Source: Undibacterium pigrum
Lineage (GTDB): Bacteria; Pseudomonadota; Gammaproteobacteria; Burkholderiales; Burkholderiaceae_D
DNA length: 32,374 bases
Assembly (NCBI RefSeq): GCF_003201815.1
Contig: NZ_QJKB01000024.1
Coordinates: 1-32,374, forward strand
Direction: 5' to 3'
Made by a program: the position numbers and the translations under genes. The notes beneath the pieces are model-generated. The model was not told where the DNA came from. It made no database searches and was given only the letters and a program-made list of their open reading frames with translations. Below are positions 15,889-22,060 of this stretch, piece by piece (position 1 is the stretch's first letter; each line of letters begins with the position of its first letter).

Positions 15889-16137
15889 ATACGATTAGCA
15901 TCGCGTAATCGTACGCATGCAATCTCACCATTTAGTGCAATGCCTGAGAATTTCGGTGCACAAACTCAATACAAGCATCAACATTGCTCTTCAGCGTTGA
16001 CACTTGAAATTTGCAATTGAAATGTGGGCAGCTTATTCTTAACGAGACATTTCACATCGCACCTTGCGTGTAAAATCTAGTATATAGAAGTATCTCATGC
16101 GTACGATTACGCGATGCTAATCGTATCTACGCGAGCT
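15880..16137. repeat. Full REP-bounded unit 1 (258 bp, MITE/REPIN-like)
   Basis: Bounded by inverted ends AGCTCGTAGATACG and CGTATCTACGCGAGCT. The two 35-base REPs inside the ends (885-919 and 96-130 within the 15-16 kb blocks, i.e. 15885-15919 and 16096-16130) are perfect inverted copies, each with the GTAG head and a TACGATTA/TAATCGTA stem. The spacer of about 176 bases is shared with units 2 and 3 (CAATCTCACCAT, GCAATGCCTG, TTTCAC.TC, TGCGTG). No open frame in it. The left edge supplies the Nudix stop and the right edge the stop of the next gene. Confidence 0.85.
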
Positions 16138-16396
16138 GATTTTGAGTAGAGTTTTTCTGGATTCCGGCCACGATGTCGTCCATGAAAGCCTTCCTTTGTT
16201 CCTTCGGCAGCGCCATCATCTGCCTGACCTGGTCGACGGTCAGCATATTGATTTTTGCCAGTTGTTCCTGTGCTTTTGGCTGCATAGGCGTCACTATTTC
16301 GCCATCGGGATATAAATCTTTTGCTGAAACTGTCGGCGAGTTGCTGAGTATCAGATTTTGCCGGTCGGTGAACCGTTGTTGAAGACTCTTTGTCAT
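16127..16396 (-). CDS. Small protein, unknown function (89 aa)
   Basis: An 89-residue soluble, mostly helical protein (MTKSLQQRFTDRQNLILSNS, then LTVDQVRQMMALPKEQRKAF). A strong GAGGTGAG ribosome-binding site precedes the ATG by the right distance, which is the main reason to believe it is a real gene. I recognise no domain. The last codons, CAG CTC GCG then TAG, lie in the right edge of REP unit 1, so the stop is repeat-derived, as in the Nudix gene on the other side of the unit. The two genes point towards each other across the repeat. Confidence 0.6.
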   Translation of the reverse strand: MTKSLQQRFTDRQNLILSNSPTVSAKDLYPDGEIVTPMQPKAQEQLAKINMLTVDQVRQMMALPKEQRKAFMDDIVAGIQKNSTQNQLA

Positions 16397-16500
16397 GTTC
16401 TCACCTCGTTCAAGTATGCGAGGGCATGAGGAAATTCTATTTCCATCACAATTCGCGTATTCTCATTTTGGTACAAATGCCAGGCTTGTGCAAATACTTC

Positions 16501-16760
16501 AGCTCGCAGGTGCGATTAGCGCAGCGCATTCGCACGCATCCAATCTTACCATCTTGTGCAATGCCTGGAAATTTCCAGATACAAATTCAATGCTGAAATC
16601 AGCAATGCCTTTCGACGCTTTGAATCTTTGAACTGCTATCTGAAATGAGGGCAGCTTTACTTTCAAGAAAAATTTCACGCGCCTCACTGCGTGCGATATC
16701 AATGATCTCGAAGTAAATCATGCGTGCGATTGCGCTGCGCTAATCGCACCTACGCGAGCT
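16501..16760. repeat. Full REP-bounded unit 2 (260 bp)
   Basis: Ends AGCTCGCAGGTGCGATTAGC and GCTAATCGCACCTACGCGAGCT-type inverted sequences; the REPs (16507-16540 and 16719-16753) carry compensatory changes (TGCGATTA/TAATCGCA instead of TACGATTA/TAATCGTA), so the stems are conserved while the sequence drifts. The spacer shares long stretches with unit 3 (ATACAAATTCAATGC, GCTTTACTTTCAAGAA, ATCTCGAAGTAAATCATGCG). The remaining bases 16397-16500 before it hold no gene. Confidence 0.85.
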
Positions 16761-16783
16761 ATAAGTCATCCTTATTTTTCTAT

Positions 16784-17254
16784 TTATTCAGCTTCCAGAC
16801 TACGCCGGTCCATCACCCATTTCTTCACAATTTTCCCACATGCATCGATGTCGACATCCTCACCAATAAATTTATGAAAAAAAGGCTGTTTCGTTTTTGG
16901 ATGGTACTCATTCGCTTCAAAAACAAAATGTACCGAAAAATCGGTCTCTATTATTCCATTTGAGTTTCGCTTAAATTTCTCATATAGAGTTGTCCTGCTA
17001 TTCCTGGTTACTTCACAACATTTGGGATGAGTTGCAATGTAGTGTTTCGCAGAAGGATTGCTTTCATCGACCTTCAACCGCCCCTCTTTAATTTCATCTT
17101 GCACGACAATTTCTATTAATTCCTGATCGGACAATCGAGTATTTTTACTCCAGCAATACCCAGGATCCGGAGACAAATAATCGTGATAAATAACACCCCC
17201 AATTATCGCCATCGCAAAAAACAAGCGCGACTTCCATTTTTTCTGCATCGTCAT
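16784..17254 (-). CDS. Membrane-anchored protein of unknown function (156 aa)
   Basis: A 156-residue protein with an N-terminal basic stretch and a membrane segment (MTMQKKWKSRLFFAMAIIGG), then an extracytoplasmic domain with several cysteines (GYCW, HPKCCEV, DACGK) that could form disulfides. No family recognised. ATG at 17254 preferred because CGGAAAA precedes it; a TTG six codons upstream is the only alternative. It sits between two REP units and, like its neighbours, is AT-rich. Context suggests an immunity-type or small accessory protein, but nothing in the sequence proves it. Confidence 0.55.
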   Translation of the reverse strand: MTMQKKWKSRLFFAMAIIGGVIYHDYLSPDPGYCWSKNTRLSDQELIEIVVQDEIKEGRLKVDESNPSAKHYIATHPKCCEVTRNSRTTLYEKFKRNSNGIIETDFSVHFVFEANEYHPKTKQPFFHKFIGEDVDIDACGKIVKKWVMDRRSLEAE

Positions 17255-17348
17255 TTTTTCCGTTTTGACCAAAAAATTCCAGATTCCAAATCTACCAATA
17301 TCTCTCGCCGAATTTTACATCGCGGTGACAAAAACTCTGACACGACAG

Positions 17349-17454
17349 TTTTATTTTTAGGAAAAAACTTCACGTCACTCACTGAGCGTAATATCATTGG
17401 TACGAAGTAAAGCATGCGTACGATTGCGCTGCGCGAATCGTACCTACACGAACT
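17349..17454 (+). repeat. Partial REP unit (right half) with REP hairpin
   Basis: Matches the right half of units 2 and 3 (TTCACGTCACTCACTG.GCGTAATATC.TTGG.ACGAAGTAAA.CATGCGTACG) and ends in a REP at 17413-17447 followed by CACGAACT. The left half and left REP are absent. Confidence 0.8.
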
Positions 17455-17461
17455 ACTCGAT

Positions 17462-17971
17462 CTATTCTCCGACTATCTCCAGTCGCGCAATCTGGCGCCC
17501 GCAGTGATGCACTCGCACATGCAGTCCTTCTTTCATAGGTCCGCCATCCGCAACAGGTGTATTAAAGCCTGCGGTGACCACCCTGTGCGAGTAAGAAAAA
17601 TGAGCATCGTCAATATCAAATGATTCTTCTGCTCTACCTTTTTCTTTTACGCCAGTCAGGAAATTTTTAACCTTGCCCTCTACCAGTTTGCATTGCCCCT
17701 GTTCAAAGGCAGAACGCAAGTCGCTATAATCGGTATATGTGCTCTTGAAGGAAAAAACTGTCCATAGACAGGCAAATCCAAAATACGCAAACAAAAACCA
17801 GGGACCTGGCCGCGATTTCTTTTGTTGCGAGTCAAGATCTTTTTTACGCTTTCTCATCAAATGAAAATAGATCATGCCAGCACCAATTACGACAAAAATA
17901 AGTCCTTGAGCCGGAAAAAAATAAGACTTATATCCTGCTTGTGTAATATCGAAGATAAGGGTTGATTTCAT
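17462..17971 (-). CDS. Two-TM protein of unknown function (169 aa)
   Basis: A 169-residue protein with two hydrophobic segments (about residues 18-40, YFFPAQGLIFVVIGAGMIYF, and 57-75, PWFLFAYFGFACLWTVFSF) separated by a strongly basic loop (RKRKKDLDSQQKKSR). The C-terminal ~90 residues (GQCKLVEGKVKNFLTG...AHFSYSHRVVTAGFN...GLHVRVHHCGRQIARLEI) have the beta-strand layout seen in DUF3592-like membrane proteins (resemblance only). It ends just before the REP hairpin at 17413-17447. No strong ribosome-binding site is visible. Function unknown. Confidence 0.6.
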   Translation of the reverse strand: MKSTLIFDITQAGYKSYFFPAQGLIFVVIGAGMIYFHLMRKRKKDLDSQQKKSRPGPWFLFAYFGFACLWTVFSFKSTYTDYSDLRSAFEQGQCKLVEGKVKNFLTGVKEKGRAEESFDIDDAHFSYSHRVVTAGFNTPVADGGPMKEGLHVRVHHCGRQIARLEIVGE

Positions 17972-18012
17972 TTTTTAAGGAAGCAGAGTACAGCCAGGTA
18001 TTATTGCCTATA

Positions 18013-18432
18013 TTACTCCAACTCCACAACCAACTCGCCTTGAACTCGGATATAGTCAGCGATAGTCAGATCAACAGACATCTCAAATTCGAGAATGATT
18101 ACTTCACCATCTCCGATCGACAACAGATACTCATCTGTGCCGTTTTTTTCTATCAGATGGCCTGTAACTATTGTGTGCGGTGACGAATTTTTAGCTTGGA
18201 CAACACCAGGGAAAGCAGCCCCAGAAACAATTTCAAATTTCGATATCAACTTTAGTGAAGCTGTCAGCGATACATGGTCATTCACTGCCAGATGCTTTGA
18301 ATACCCGCCATGATCTATATATTCATTGCATTGCAATCCACTACACCATACCGTCTTATTTTCTGTCTTGATGCCTATGGGTCTGTCATATCCATCAAAT
18401 GAAATTGATTCAATTATTCCCGAAATTTTCAT
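18013..18432 (-). CDS. Small beta-rich protein, unknown (139 aa)
   Basis: A 139-residue soluble protein, MKISGIIESISFDGYDRPIG, composed of short beta-strands (HTIVTGHLIEKNG, GDGEVIILEFEMSV, IRVQGELVVELE). The pattern suggests an OB-like or beta-sandwich fold. Two cysteines lie near the N-terminus (WCSGLQCNEY). I recognise no family. It follows the 95-residue gene in the same direction with a REP hairpin between them and precedes the two-TM gene by 41 bases, so these three may be co-transcribed. Confidence 0.6.
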   Translation of the reverse strand: MKISGIIESISFDGYDRPIGIKTENKTVWCSGLQCNEYIDHGGYSKHLAVNDHVSLTASLKLISKFEIVSGAAFPGVVQAKNSSPHTIVTGHLIEKNGTDEYLLSIGDGEVIILEFEMSVDLTIADYIRVQGELVVELE

Positions 18433-18469
18433 CGTCCATTTTTTTCAAAATAAGCACCGTCAGAATCGC

Positions 18470-18516
18470 AGTTCGCAGGAGCGATTAGCAATCGCTTCAT
18501 CATATCTGCGCGAACT
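18470..18516. repeat. Solo REP-derived hairpin (47 bp)
   Basis: AGTTCGC at the left and GCGAACT at the right are inverted repeats, and inside is the perfect stem AGCGATT-AGC-AATCGCT. It looks like a collapsed unit in which the two ends have been brought together with the spacer lost. It lies between the start of the 139-residue gene and the stop of the 95-residue gene. Confidence 0.65.
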
Positions 18517-18802
18517 ATTTTACAGATATCATAAAACCCTCTCCAAGTTCCATCTGCAATCTCACAGCAAGTTTTTCACCAGTCGCTATGAAATCCTGCT
18601 CGCGATCTGTATTTTCAAAACCGGAATTTAACGGGTCTTCATTATTTAATGTTTGCGTATATTCACGCGCCCATAATGAAAGCAGGCTTTTTAACTCGTC
18701 TGAAATAGGAAGACTGCTGGGATCAATATTCCCAACCTGTCCAGGTGAAGCCTCCCACAAGGGGAAGCAGTGATAATCAGGCATTAATTTTATCATTCTC
18801 AT
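18515..18802 (-). CDS. Conserved small protein of an immunity-associated type (95 aa)
   Basis: A 95-residue acidic protein: MPDYHCFPLWE, then GNIDPSSLPISDELKSLLSLWAREY, then SGFENTDREQDFIATGEKLA and a Glu-rich end. The layout (PDY-x-C-x-PLWE, N-I-D-P-x-x-LP-x-S, L-x-x-W) matches a widespread proteobacterial hypothetical family that I have seen beside immunity and small accessory genes; no function is established. GGAGAT lies upstream of the ATG at a suitable distance. It stops two bases inside the solo REP hairpin. Confidence 0.65.
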   Translation of the reverse strand: MRMIKLMPDYHCFPLWEASPGQVGNIDPSSLPISDELKSLLSLWAREYTQTLNNEDPLNSGFENTDREQDFIATGEKLAVRLQMELGEGFMISVK

Positions 18803-18814
18803 TTTTCATCTCCG

Positions 18815-19075
18815 GCTCGGAGTTAAGATTAGCATGGCGTATCGTGCGCATGCAATCTCACCATTTTGCGCAATGCCTGAAAATTTCCGTATACAAATTC
18901 AATGCGGAAATCAACAATGTCTTTCGGCGCTTTGAATCTTGAAATTTTCATTTAAAATGAAGATAGCTTTACTTTCAAGAAGAAATTTCACGTCACCCAC
19001 TGCGTGCAATATCTATGATCTCGAAGTAAATCATGCGTACGATTACGCTGCGCGAATCGTACCTAAGCTCGCTTA
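18815..19075. repeat. Full REP-bounded unit 3 (~260 bp)
   Basis: Left REP (about 18828-18852, AAGATTAGCATGGCGTATCG) is eroded; right REP at 19032-19066 is intact apart from the end (CCTAAGCTCGCT). The spacer is closely related to that of unit 2, with shared CAATCTCACCATTTTG, GCAATGCCTG.AAATTTCC and GAAATTTCACGTCACCCACTG. Contains the ATG that would add an artificial N-terminus to the next gene. Confidence 0.8.
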
Positions 19076-19086
19076 GGGGGAGATAT

Positions 19087-19464
19087 ATGCATCTAAAAAT
19101 TGAAATGCCTAAAAATCTTGTGACCGAAGAATTGGTGCGGCAAAAAAATATACCTTGCTATTGCCGCATTGCCAGGGAATTTGAAATTCTATTTCAAAAC
19201 CCTTTACCGGAGGCGCGTGGTTTCGTGCTGGAATGGGACAGAAAGCTGCTTGAAGAAAGAGCTGTAGCAGGCGGCGGGGGCGATTATACGCATGCTGCTA
19301 ACGGCATGATTTCTATTGAAGAGGTCGGTACTAATTTGTACAAAATTCACGACCTGGCCTTTTTTAATACAAGGTTTGGATGGTGCCAAATATTGCTAAA
19401 TGGCGAATATGCTACTCCTGGGAAGTTCTGGGACGATGACGAGGAAGACACGATTGGAAGATAG
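19087..19464 (+). CDS. Small soluble protein, unknown (125 aa)
   Basis: A 125-residue protein (MHLKIEMPKNLVTEELVRQK) with a Gly-rich turn (VAGGGGDYTHAANG), an aromatic-rich segment (FFNTRFGWCQILLNG) and an acidic C-terminus. I chose the ATG at 19087 because AGGGGGAGA lies just upstream; the frame is open back to an ATG at 19033, but those 18 codons (MRTITLRESYLSS...) are a translation of the REP palindrome. No family recognised; the island context suggests an immunity or accessory role (inference). Confidence 0.6.
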   Translation: MHLKIEMPKNLVTEELVRQKNIPCYCRIAREFEILFQNPLPEARGFVLEWDRKLLEERAVAGGGGDYTHAANGMISIEEVGTNLYKIHDLAFFNTRFGWCQILLNGEYATPGKFWDDDEEDTIGR

Positions 19465-19490
19465 CGTACATGGCGAGGGGCAGGCCGGGG

Positions 19491-19520
19491 AGCAGGTTCA
19501 GGTGTCACATTCATACATTT
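19491..19520 (+). repeat. GTCAGGCCTGACATTC-type repeat, copy a
   Basis: A degenerate copy (GCAGGTTCAGGTGTCACATTC followed by ATACATTT) of the direct repeat seen better at 19960-19986. It lies between the 125-residue gene and the next one. Confidence 0.55.
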
Positions 19521-19598
19521 TGAACTTGTCGGGTGATTCTTAGCTTCTATAGCCAGCTATTTTCGGCCGCCCTTTCGTCTCATAAGGTACAATTTTTT

Positions 19599-19949
19599 AT
19601 GCCCTCTTTGTTTCAACAAATTATTATCGCCTTTCTACTTGGGCTGGCAGTTGGCTCAGTCCTGCGAACGCGTTGGGAAGAAAAGGCAAGATGGATAAGT
19701 GGTAAACGATATTTCTTCAGTGGCGGCTCAACACTTGCCATTCTTGCCGAAGCTATACTCATAGACTTTCCACTGGCATTAGCGCTATTCTTTTTGCCTC
19801 CAATACTTACTTTGAATTTTTTTGACCTGTTGCCTTTAAGGGGAACGGAAAACCAACTATTTTTTTTGTTTTATATCTCAGCAATTGGACTCGGCAAGTT
19901 GGCACGTTATGCATGGTGGCGCTGGCGTTTTCGGAGGCGCCATATTTAA
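19599..19949 (+). CDS. Small membrane protein, unknown (116 aa)
   Basis: A hydrophobic protein starting MPSLFQQIIIAFLLGLAVGS, with three predicted membrane segments (about residues 6-22, 44-70 and 86-104) and a strongly basic tail (RYAWWRWRFRRRHI), so the C-terminus is probably cytoplasmic. A GTG 22 codons upstream (19533) is an alternative start; I prefer the ATG for its clean signal-anchor-like opening, although the ribosome-binding site (AAGG) is modest. Flanked by copies a and b of the GTCAGGCCTGACATTC repeat. Function unknown. Confidence 0.5.
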   Translation: MPSLFQQIIIAFLLGLAVGSVLRTRWEEKARWISGKRYFFSGGSTLAILAEAILIDFPLALALFFLPPILTLNFFDLLPLRGTENQLFFLFYISAIGLGKLARYAWWRWRFRRRHI

Positions 19950-19959
19950 GAGTGGGCAT

Positions 19960-19986
19960 GGGGTCAGGCCTGACATTCATACATTT
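19960..19986 (+). repeat. GTCAGGCCTGACATTC-type repeat, copy b
   Basis: The clearest copy, GGGGTCAGGCCTGACATTC then ATACATTT, containing the perfect palindrome GTCAGGCCTGAC. It overlaps the stop codon of the minus-strand gene at 19977-20420: the TGA comes from the ATACATT(T) part read on the other strand. Confidence 0.7.
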
Positions 19987-20420
19987 CCGACCTGGGCACC
20001 ACTTATCGCCACTGCCTGGGCTTCGGAGTCAGGCTGGTCGCTTCGCCATACCCATCCTGCAGAATGCAAGTCGCATCGTGTGACAACCCAGCTATCAATG
20101 ATCATTTCAAGTCCAGGTGCGCCACACGCCTCACAGATTTCCAGACTTCGCTCGGCCACCTCGTCTAAGTAGTCGGTAAACGCCGTGTCGTTGCGTGGAT
20201 CAAGATCAAATCTTAATGCTCCCCATTTTTGGAACGCACACGTTATCGATATATGTGGAGGTAAATTTTCGAAGACTTCGTCGACTAAGGGCAACCAGCC
20301 TTCACCACAAGTATCTCGTATCGCTTCTCGCGCCTGCAGCCTGGTCAAACCATTTGCCAATTGAAGTCTCCGTAGATTTCCGTTAAGTATTGGGTCAAGT
20401 CGCAGGGTCAAGCCTGACAT
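19977..20420 (-). CDS. Zinc-ribbon-containing conserved hypothetical protein
   Basis: A protein of up to 147 residues with CGEGWLPLVDEVFENLPP, KWGALRFDLD and a C-terminal CxxC...CxxH pair (Cys96/Cys99 in CEACG, Cys116/His119 in CDLH), which should bind zinc. The layout G-x-GW...(I)T...K-x-G-x-LRF-x-D...AE..S..(I)CE.CG matches a common bacterial hypothetical family often found among immunity-type genes (recalled, not searched). The N-terminus is doubtful: the first ATG lies inside repeat copy c, and a TTG preceded by CGGAG around 20361 would give a shorter protein. Both gene ends fall inside repeat copies. Confidence 0.65.
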   Translation of the reverse strand: MSGLTLRLDPILNGNLRRLQLANGLTRLQAREAIRDTCGEGWLPLVDEVFENLPPHISITCAFQKWGALRFDLDPRNDTAFTDYLDEVAERSLEICEACGAPGLEMIIDSWVVTRCDLHSAGWVWRSDQPDSEAQAVAISGAQVGNV

Positions 20421-20476
20421 TCAAACGCTTTCAACCCTACGTGCGATTACGGCCGCTAACCGCCCTTAAGCGGGCT
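20405..20476 (+). repeat. GTCAGGCCTGACATTC-type repeat, copy c, plus adjoining REP remnant
   Basis: GGGTCAAGCCTGACATTC (20405-20422) is copy c. It is followed at about 20438-20476 by a REP-like palindromic stretch (CTACGTGCGATTACGGCCGC, then CCGCCCTTAAGCGGGCTAC), so the two repeat families are physically joined here. Confidence 0.55.
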
Positions 20477-20480
20477 ACAA

Positions 20481-21035
20481 CTAAAAAGGTCGCCATTCAC
20501 TGGGTGATTTTAATGCTACGCCAGAAAACGCCCCATTTTCTATGCACTCAACCAGTAATTCATTCACGCAGATCACCCACTCTATAGCGTCCAAAAAGAA
20601 TATTAGCTTGTTTTTAGCCAAAGATTCATCTAAACAAATACGATCAATGGAGTCAATGTTGCCATTCAATTCGGTGAATTTTGACTTATTTCTATCTAAT
20701 GCGTCACAAAACAATAGCACGTTAAGAAATCCATATTCGCGTTGAAGTTTTCCATTAAAAGCCACGTCCACTGGAAGATACTCAATTTCGTCCTTCAAAG
20801 CGAACTCGAAAAGGACGCTTGACAGTTTTTTACTAACAATCAACATTGGTCCACATAAAAAACTATCGGCGGGTTCGTAATCTGAAATCACATCCATTGT
20901 AATTTTTGGCCATTTTTCTGATAACGAGACACCCCCTGTCAAATTAAGGCCCATTAGCGGCTCTAAATCACGAACCTTCGCTTCAGTAAAATCGTAATCA
21001 TTGTCAACTTTGTTTGTCCAAATTTTATATGCCAT
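20481..21035 (-). CDS. Imm11-family (DUF1629) immunity protein
   Basis: A 184-residue soluble protein. It shows the typical order of the Imm11/DUF1629 family (PF07791): DYEPADSFLCGPMLIVSKKL (the 'D-x-F-x-x-G-x-L-x-V-S-x-K-L' block), EYLPVDVAFNGK, YGFLNVLLFCDALDRNKSKF, then LVECIENGAFSGVALKSPSEW at the C-terminus. Family members neutralise toxins of polymorphic toxin/contact-inhibition systems; the toxin partner is not in this window. The ATG at 21035 follows AGGAAATTGG; a longer in-frame reading starts inside repeat sequence and is rejected. Family assignment is by recognised pattern, not by search. Confidence 0.75.
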   Translation of the reverse strand: MAYKIWTNKVDNDYDFTEAKVRDLEPLMGLNLTGGVSLSEKWPKITMDVISDYEPADSFLCGPMLIVSKKLSSVLFEFALKDEIEYLPVDVAFNGKLQREYGFLNVLLFCDALDRNKSKFTELNGNIDSIDRICLDESLAKNKLIFFLDAIEWVICVNELLVECIENGAFSGVALKSPSEWRPF

Positions 21036-21086
21036 TCCAATTTCCTGATTTCCAGTTCGGGTCAATAGTGCCGAGTCGGCTCGAAG

Positions 21087-21145
21087 GATGACACTCACAC
21101 ATTTCTAACCAAGCGGGCGATTACGCGCTGCTAATCGTACTTCGG
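21087..21145 (+). repeat. Repeat copy d plus REP palindrome
   Basis: GGATGACACTCACACATTTC (21087-21106) is a decayed copy d of the GTCAGGCCTGACATTC repeat. It is followed by a REP at about 21113-21145 (GCGGGCGATTACGCGCTGC, then TAATCGTAC). As at 20405-20476, both repeat families sit side by side. This marks the right border of the repeat-rich island. Confidence 0.6.
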
Positions 21146-21195
21146 TTACGTCTGCTGCATGATAATTCAATTGCCGCATTTTTCACCTGCCTTAT

Positions 21196-21217
21196 GGTGG
21201 GTTGTAACCCACCCTAC
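21196..21217. repeat. GTAG-headed hairpin, different REP class
   Basis: GGTGGGTT-GT-AACCCACC followed by CTAC, i.e. a GTAG head and a perfect 8-bp stem on the minus strand. The architecture equals that of the other REPs but the stem sequence is different, so it belongs to another REP class. Confidence 0.55.
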
Positions 21218-21671
21218 TCTCTGCTGTCGATTGCAGATCACGATCAAGTGCATCGATTTGCTTGGGCAATGCCCTCAAAAAAAACATCAAACTACCCGCA
21301 AACCCCGTTCATATTCCCGAGATCAAATCAGTGTCCACCTCAAATCAAACCCAACAATTTAGTACATTAATTCTAAACCCCGCATTTCCGCCCTAATGTG
21401 ATTCACCCTTGAAAGCTTCTGCAAAAAAGCTGTATCACGACAGGCTTTTTTTGTGCTTTAACTGCTTAAAAAATGCACAAATCGGCATAGAAAATTGTCC
21501 TTGTTTTGTATTTTCGGGGCGATATTGTTGCAATTTCACAACCGTTTTTCCTGCCTTCATTCATATATTTTCAGTAATGAAAGTATATCTTTTCCTCTAT
21601 GAAAATAAATTTTCAAAAATATCAAGGGTCTGAATAGAAAATATTTGTATATACATACACATGTATTGCTT
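21218..21671. other. AT-rich intergenic region, no gene seen
   Basis: About 450 bases between the repeat island and the protease promoter. It is clearly AT-rich, especially 21400-21670, with many short T and A runs, and no frame with a ribosome-binding site and protein-like composition. Such DNA upstream of an accessory gene often binds H-NS-like silencers (inference). Confidence 0.4.
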
Positions 21672-21700
21672 TTGACATATTGTTAAAGAATGTCAATAAT
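21672..21700 (+). promoter_or_regulatory. Strong sigma70-type promoter of the sedolisin gene
   Basis: TTGACA (21672-21677), a 17-base spacer and AATAAT (21695-21700). Transcription would start near 21707, leaving a leader of about 350 nt before the ATG at 22061. Confidence 0.6.
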
Positions 21701-21773
21701 CGGCATTCGTTGCAAAACGGCAAACTGGTATTAAATTTTTTTTGCCGTTGAAATAAATTCCAGCAATAAAAAT

Positions 21774-21947
21774 GACCTTGCAAGGCGTGTGCCCATTGCA
21801 AGTGGTCTTACTATTGCCTGAAAGAATTGCAGTGTGAGAAATCTGATCAATTGCTTGCATGGCAATGCGGAATGAAGGGTGGGCCTCGCGCAGCCTGTCT
21901 GGATTTCCTGGCATGTAGGGTAAAAGCGGTGCGGATACACCGCTTTT
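21774..21947 (+). promoter_or_regulatory. Structured leader with terminator-like hairpin
   Basis: Within the predicted 5' leader are two hairpins. The first pairs GACCTTGCAA (21774-21783) with TTGCAA-GT-GGTC (21796-21807) around a 12-base loop. The second pairs AAAAGCGGTG (21922-21931) with CACCGCTTTT (21938-21947) and ends in a T-run, like a rho-independent terminator. It lies about 110 bases before the start codon. Either the leader attenuates protease expression or it ends a separate ~240-nt small RNA. No known riboswitch motif recognised. Confidence 0.45.
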
Positions 21948-22060
21948 GTCTGTGCATCCATCCCTATTTTGGGAAGAACAGGGATGAGTAACTAGCTGGA
22001 CCGGCGTCGCCAACACGCACCGGTCACATACTTCGTATCAAAAAAACAAGGAGAGAAGTA

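Noticed and set aside
17414..17623. Small plus-strand gene starting MRTIALRESYL
   Set aside because: The start is a translated REP palindrome, there is no ribosome-binding site, and the frame is antisense to the better-supported two-TM gene.
15195..19075. CRISPR array
   Set aside because: Repeats are inverted, long and separated by genes of varying length; there are no regular short spacers and no cas genes.
15195..21145. Integron gene-cassette array
   Set aside because: The alternating layout is similar, but the repeats have GTAG-headed REP palindromes and no R'/R'' GTTRRRY/RYYYAAC core sites, the genes face both directions, and there is no integrase in the window.
21774..21807. Known riboswitch (for example cyclic-di-GMP) in the protease leader
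   Set aside because: The hairpin is real, but I could not match conserved nucleotides of any riboswitch class that I know.
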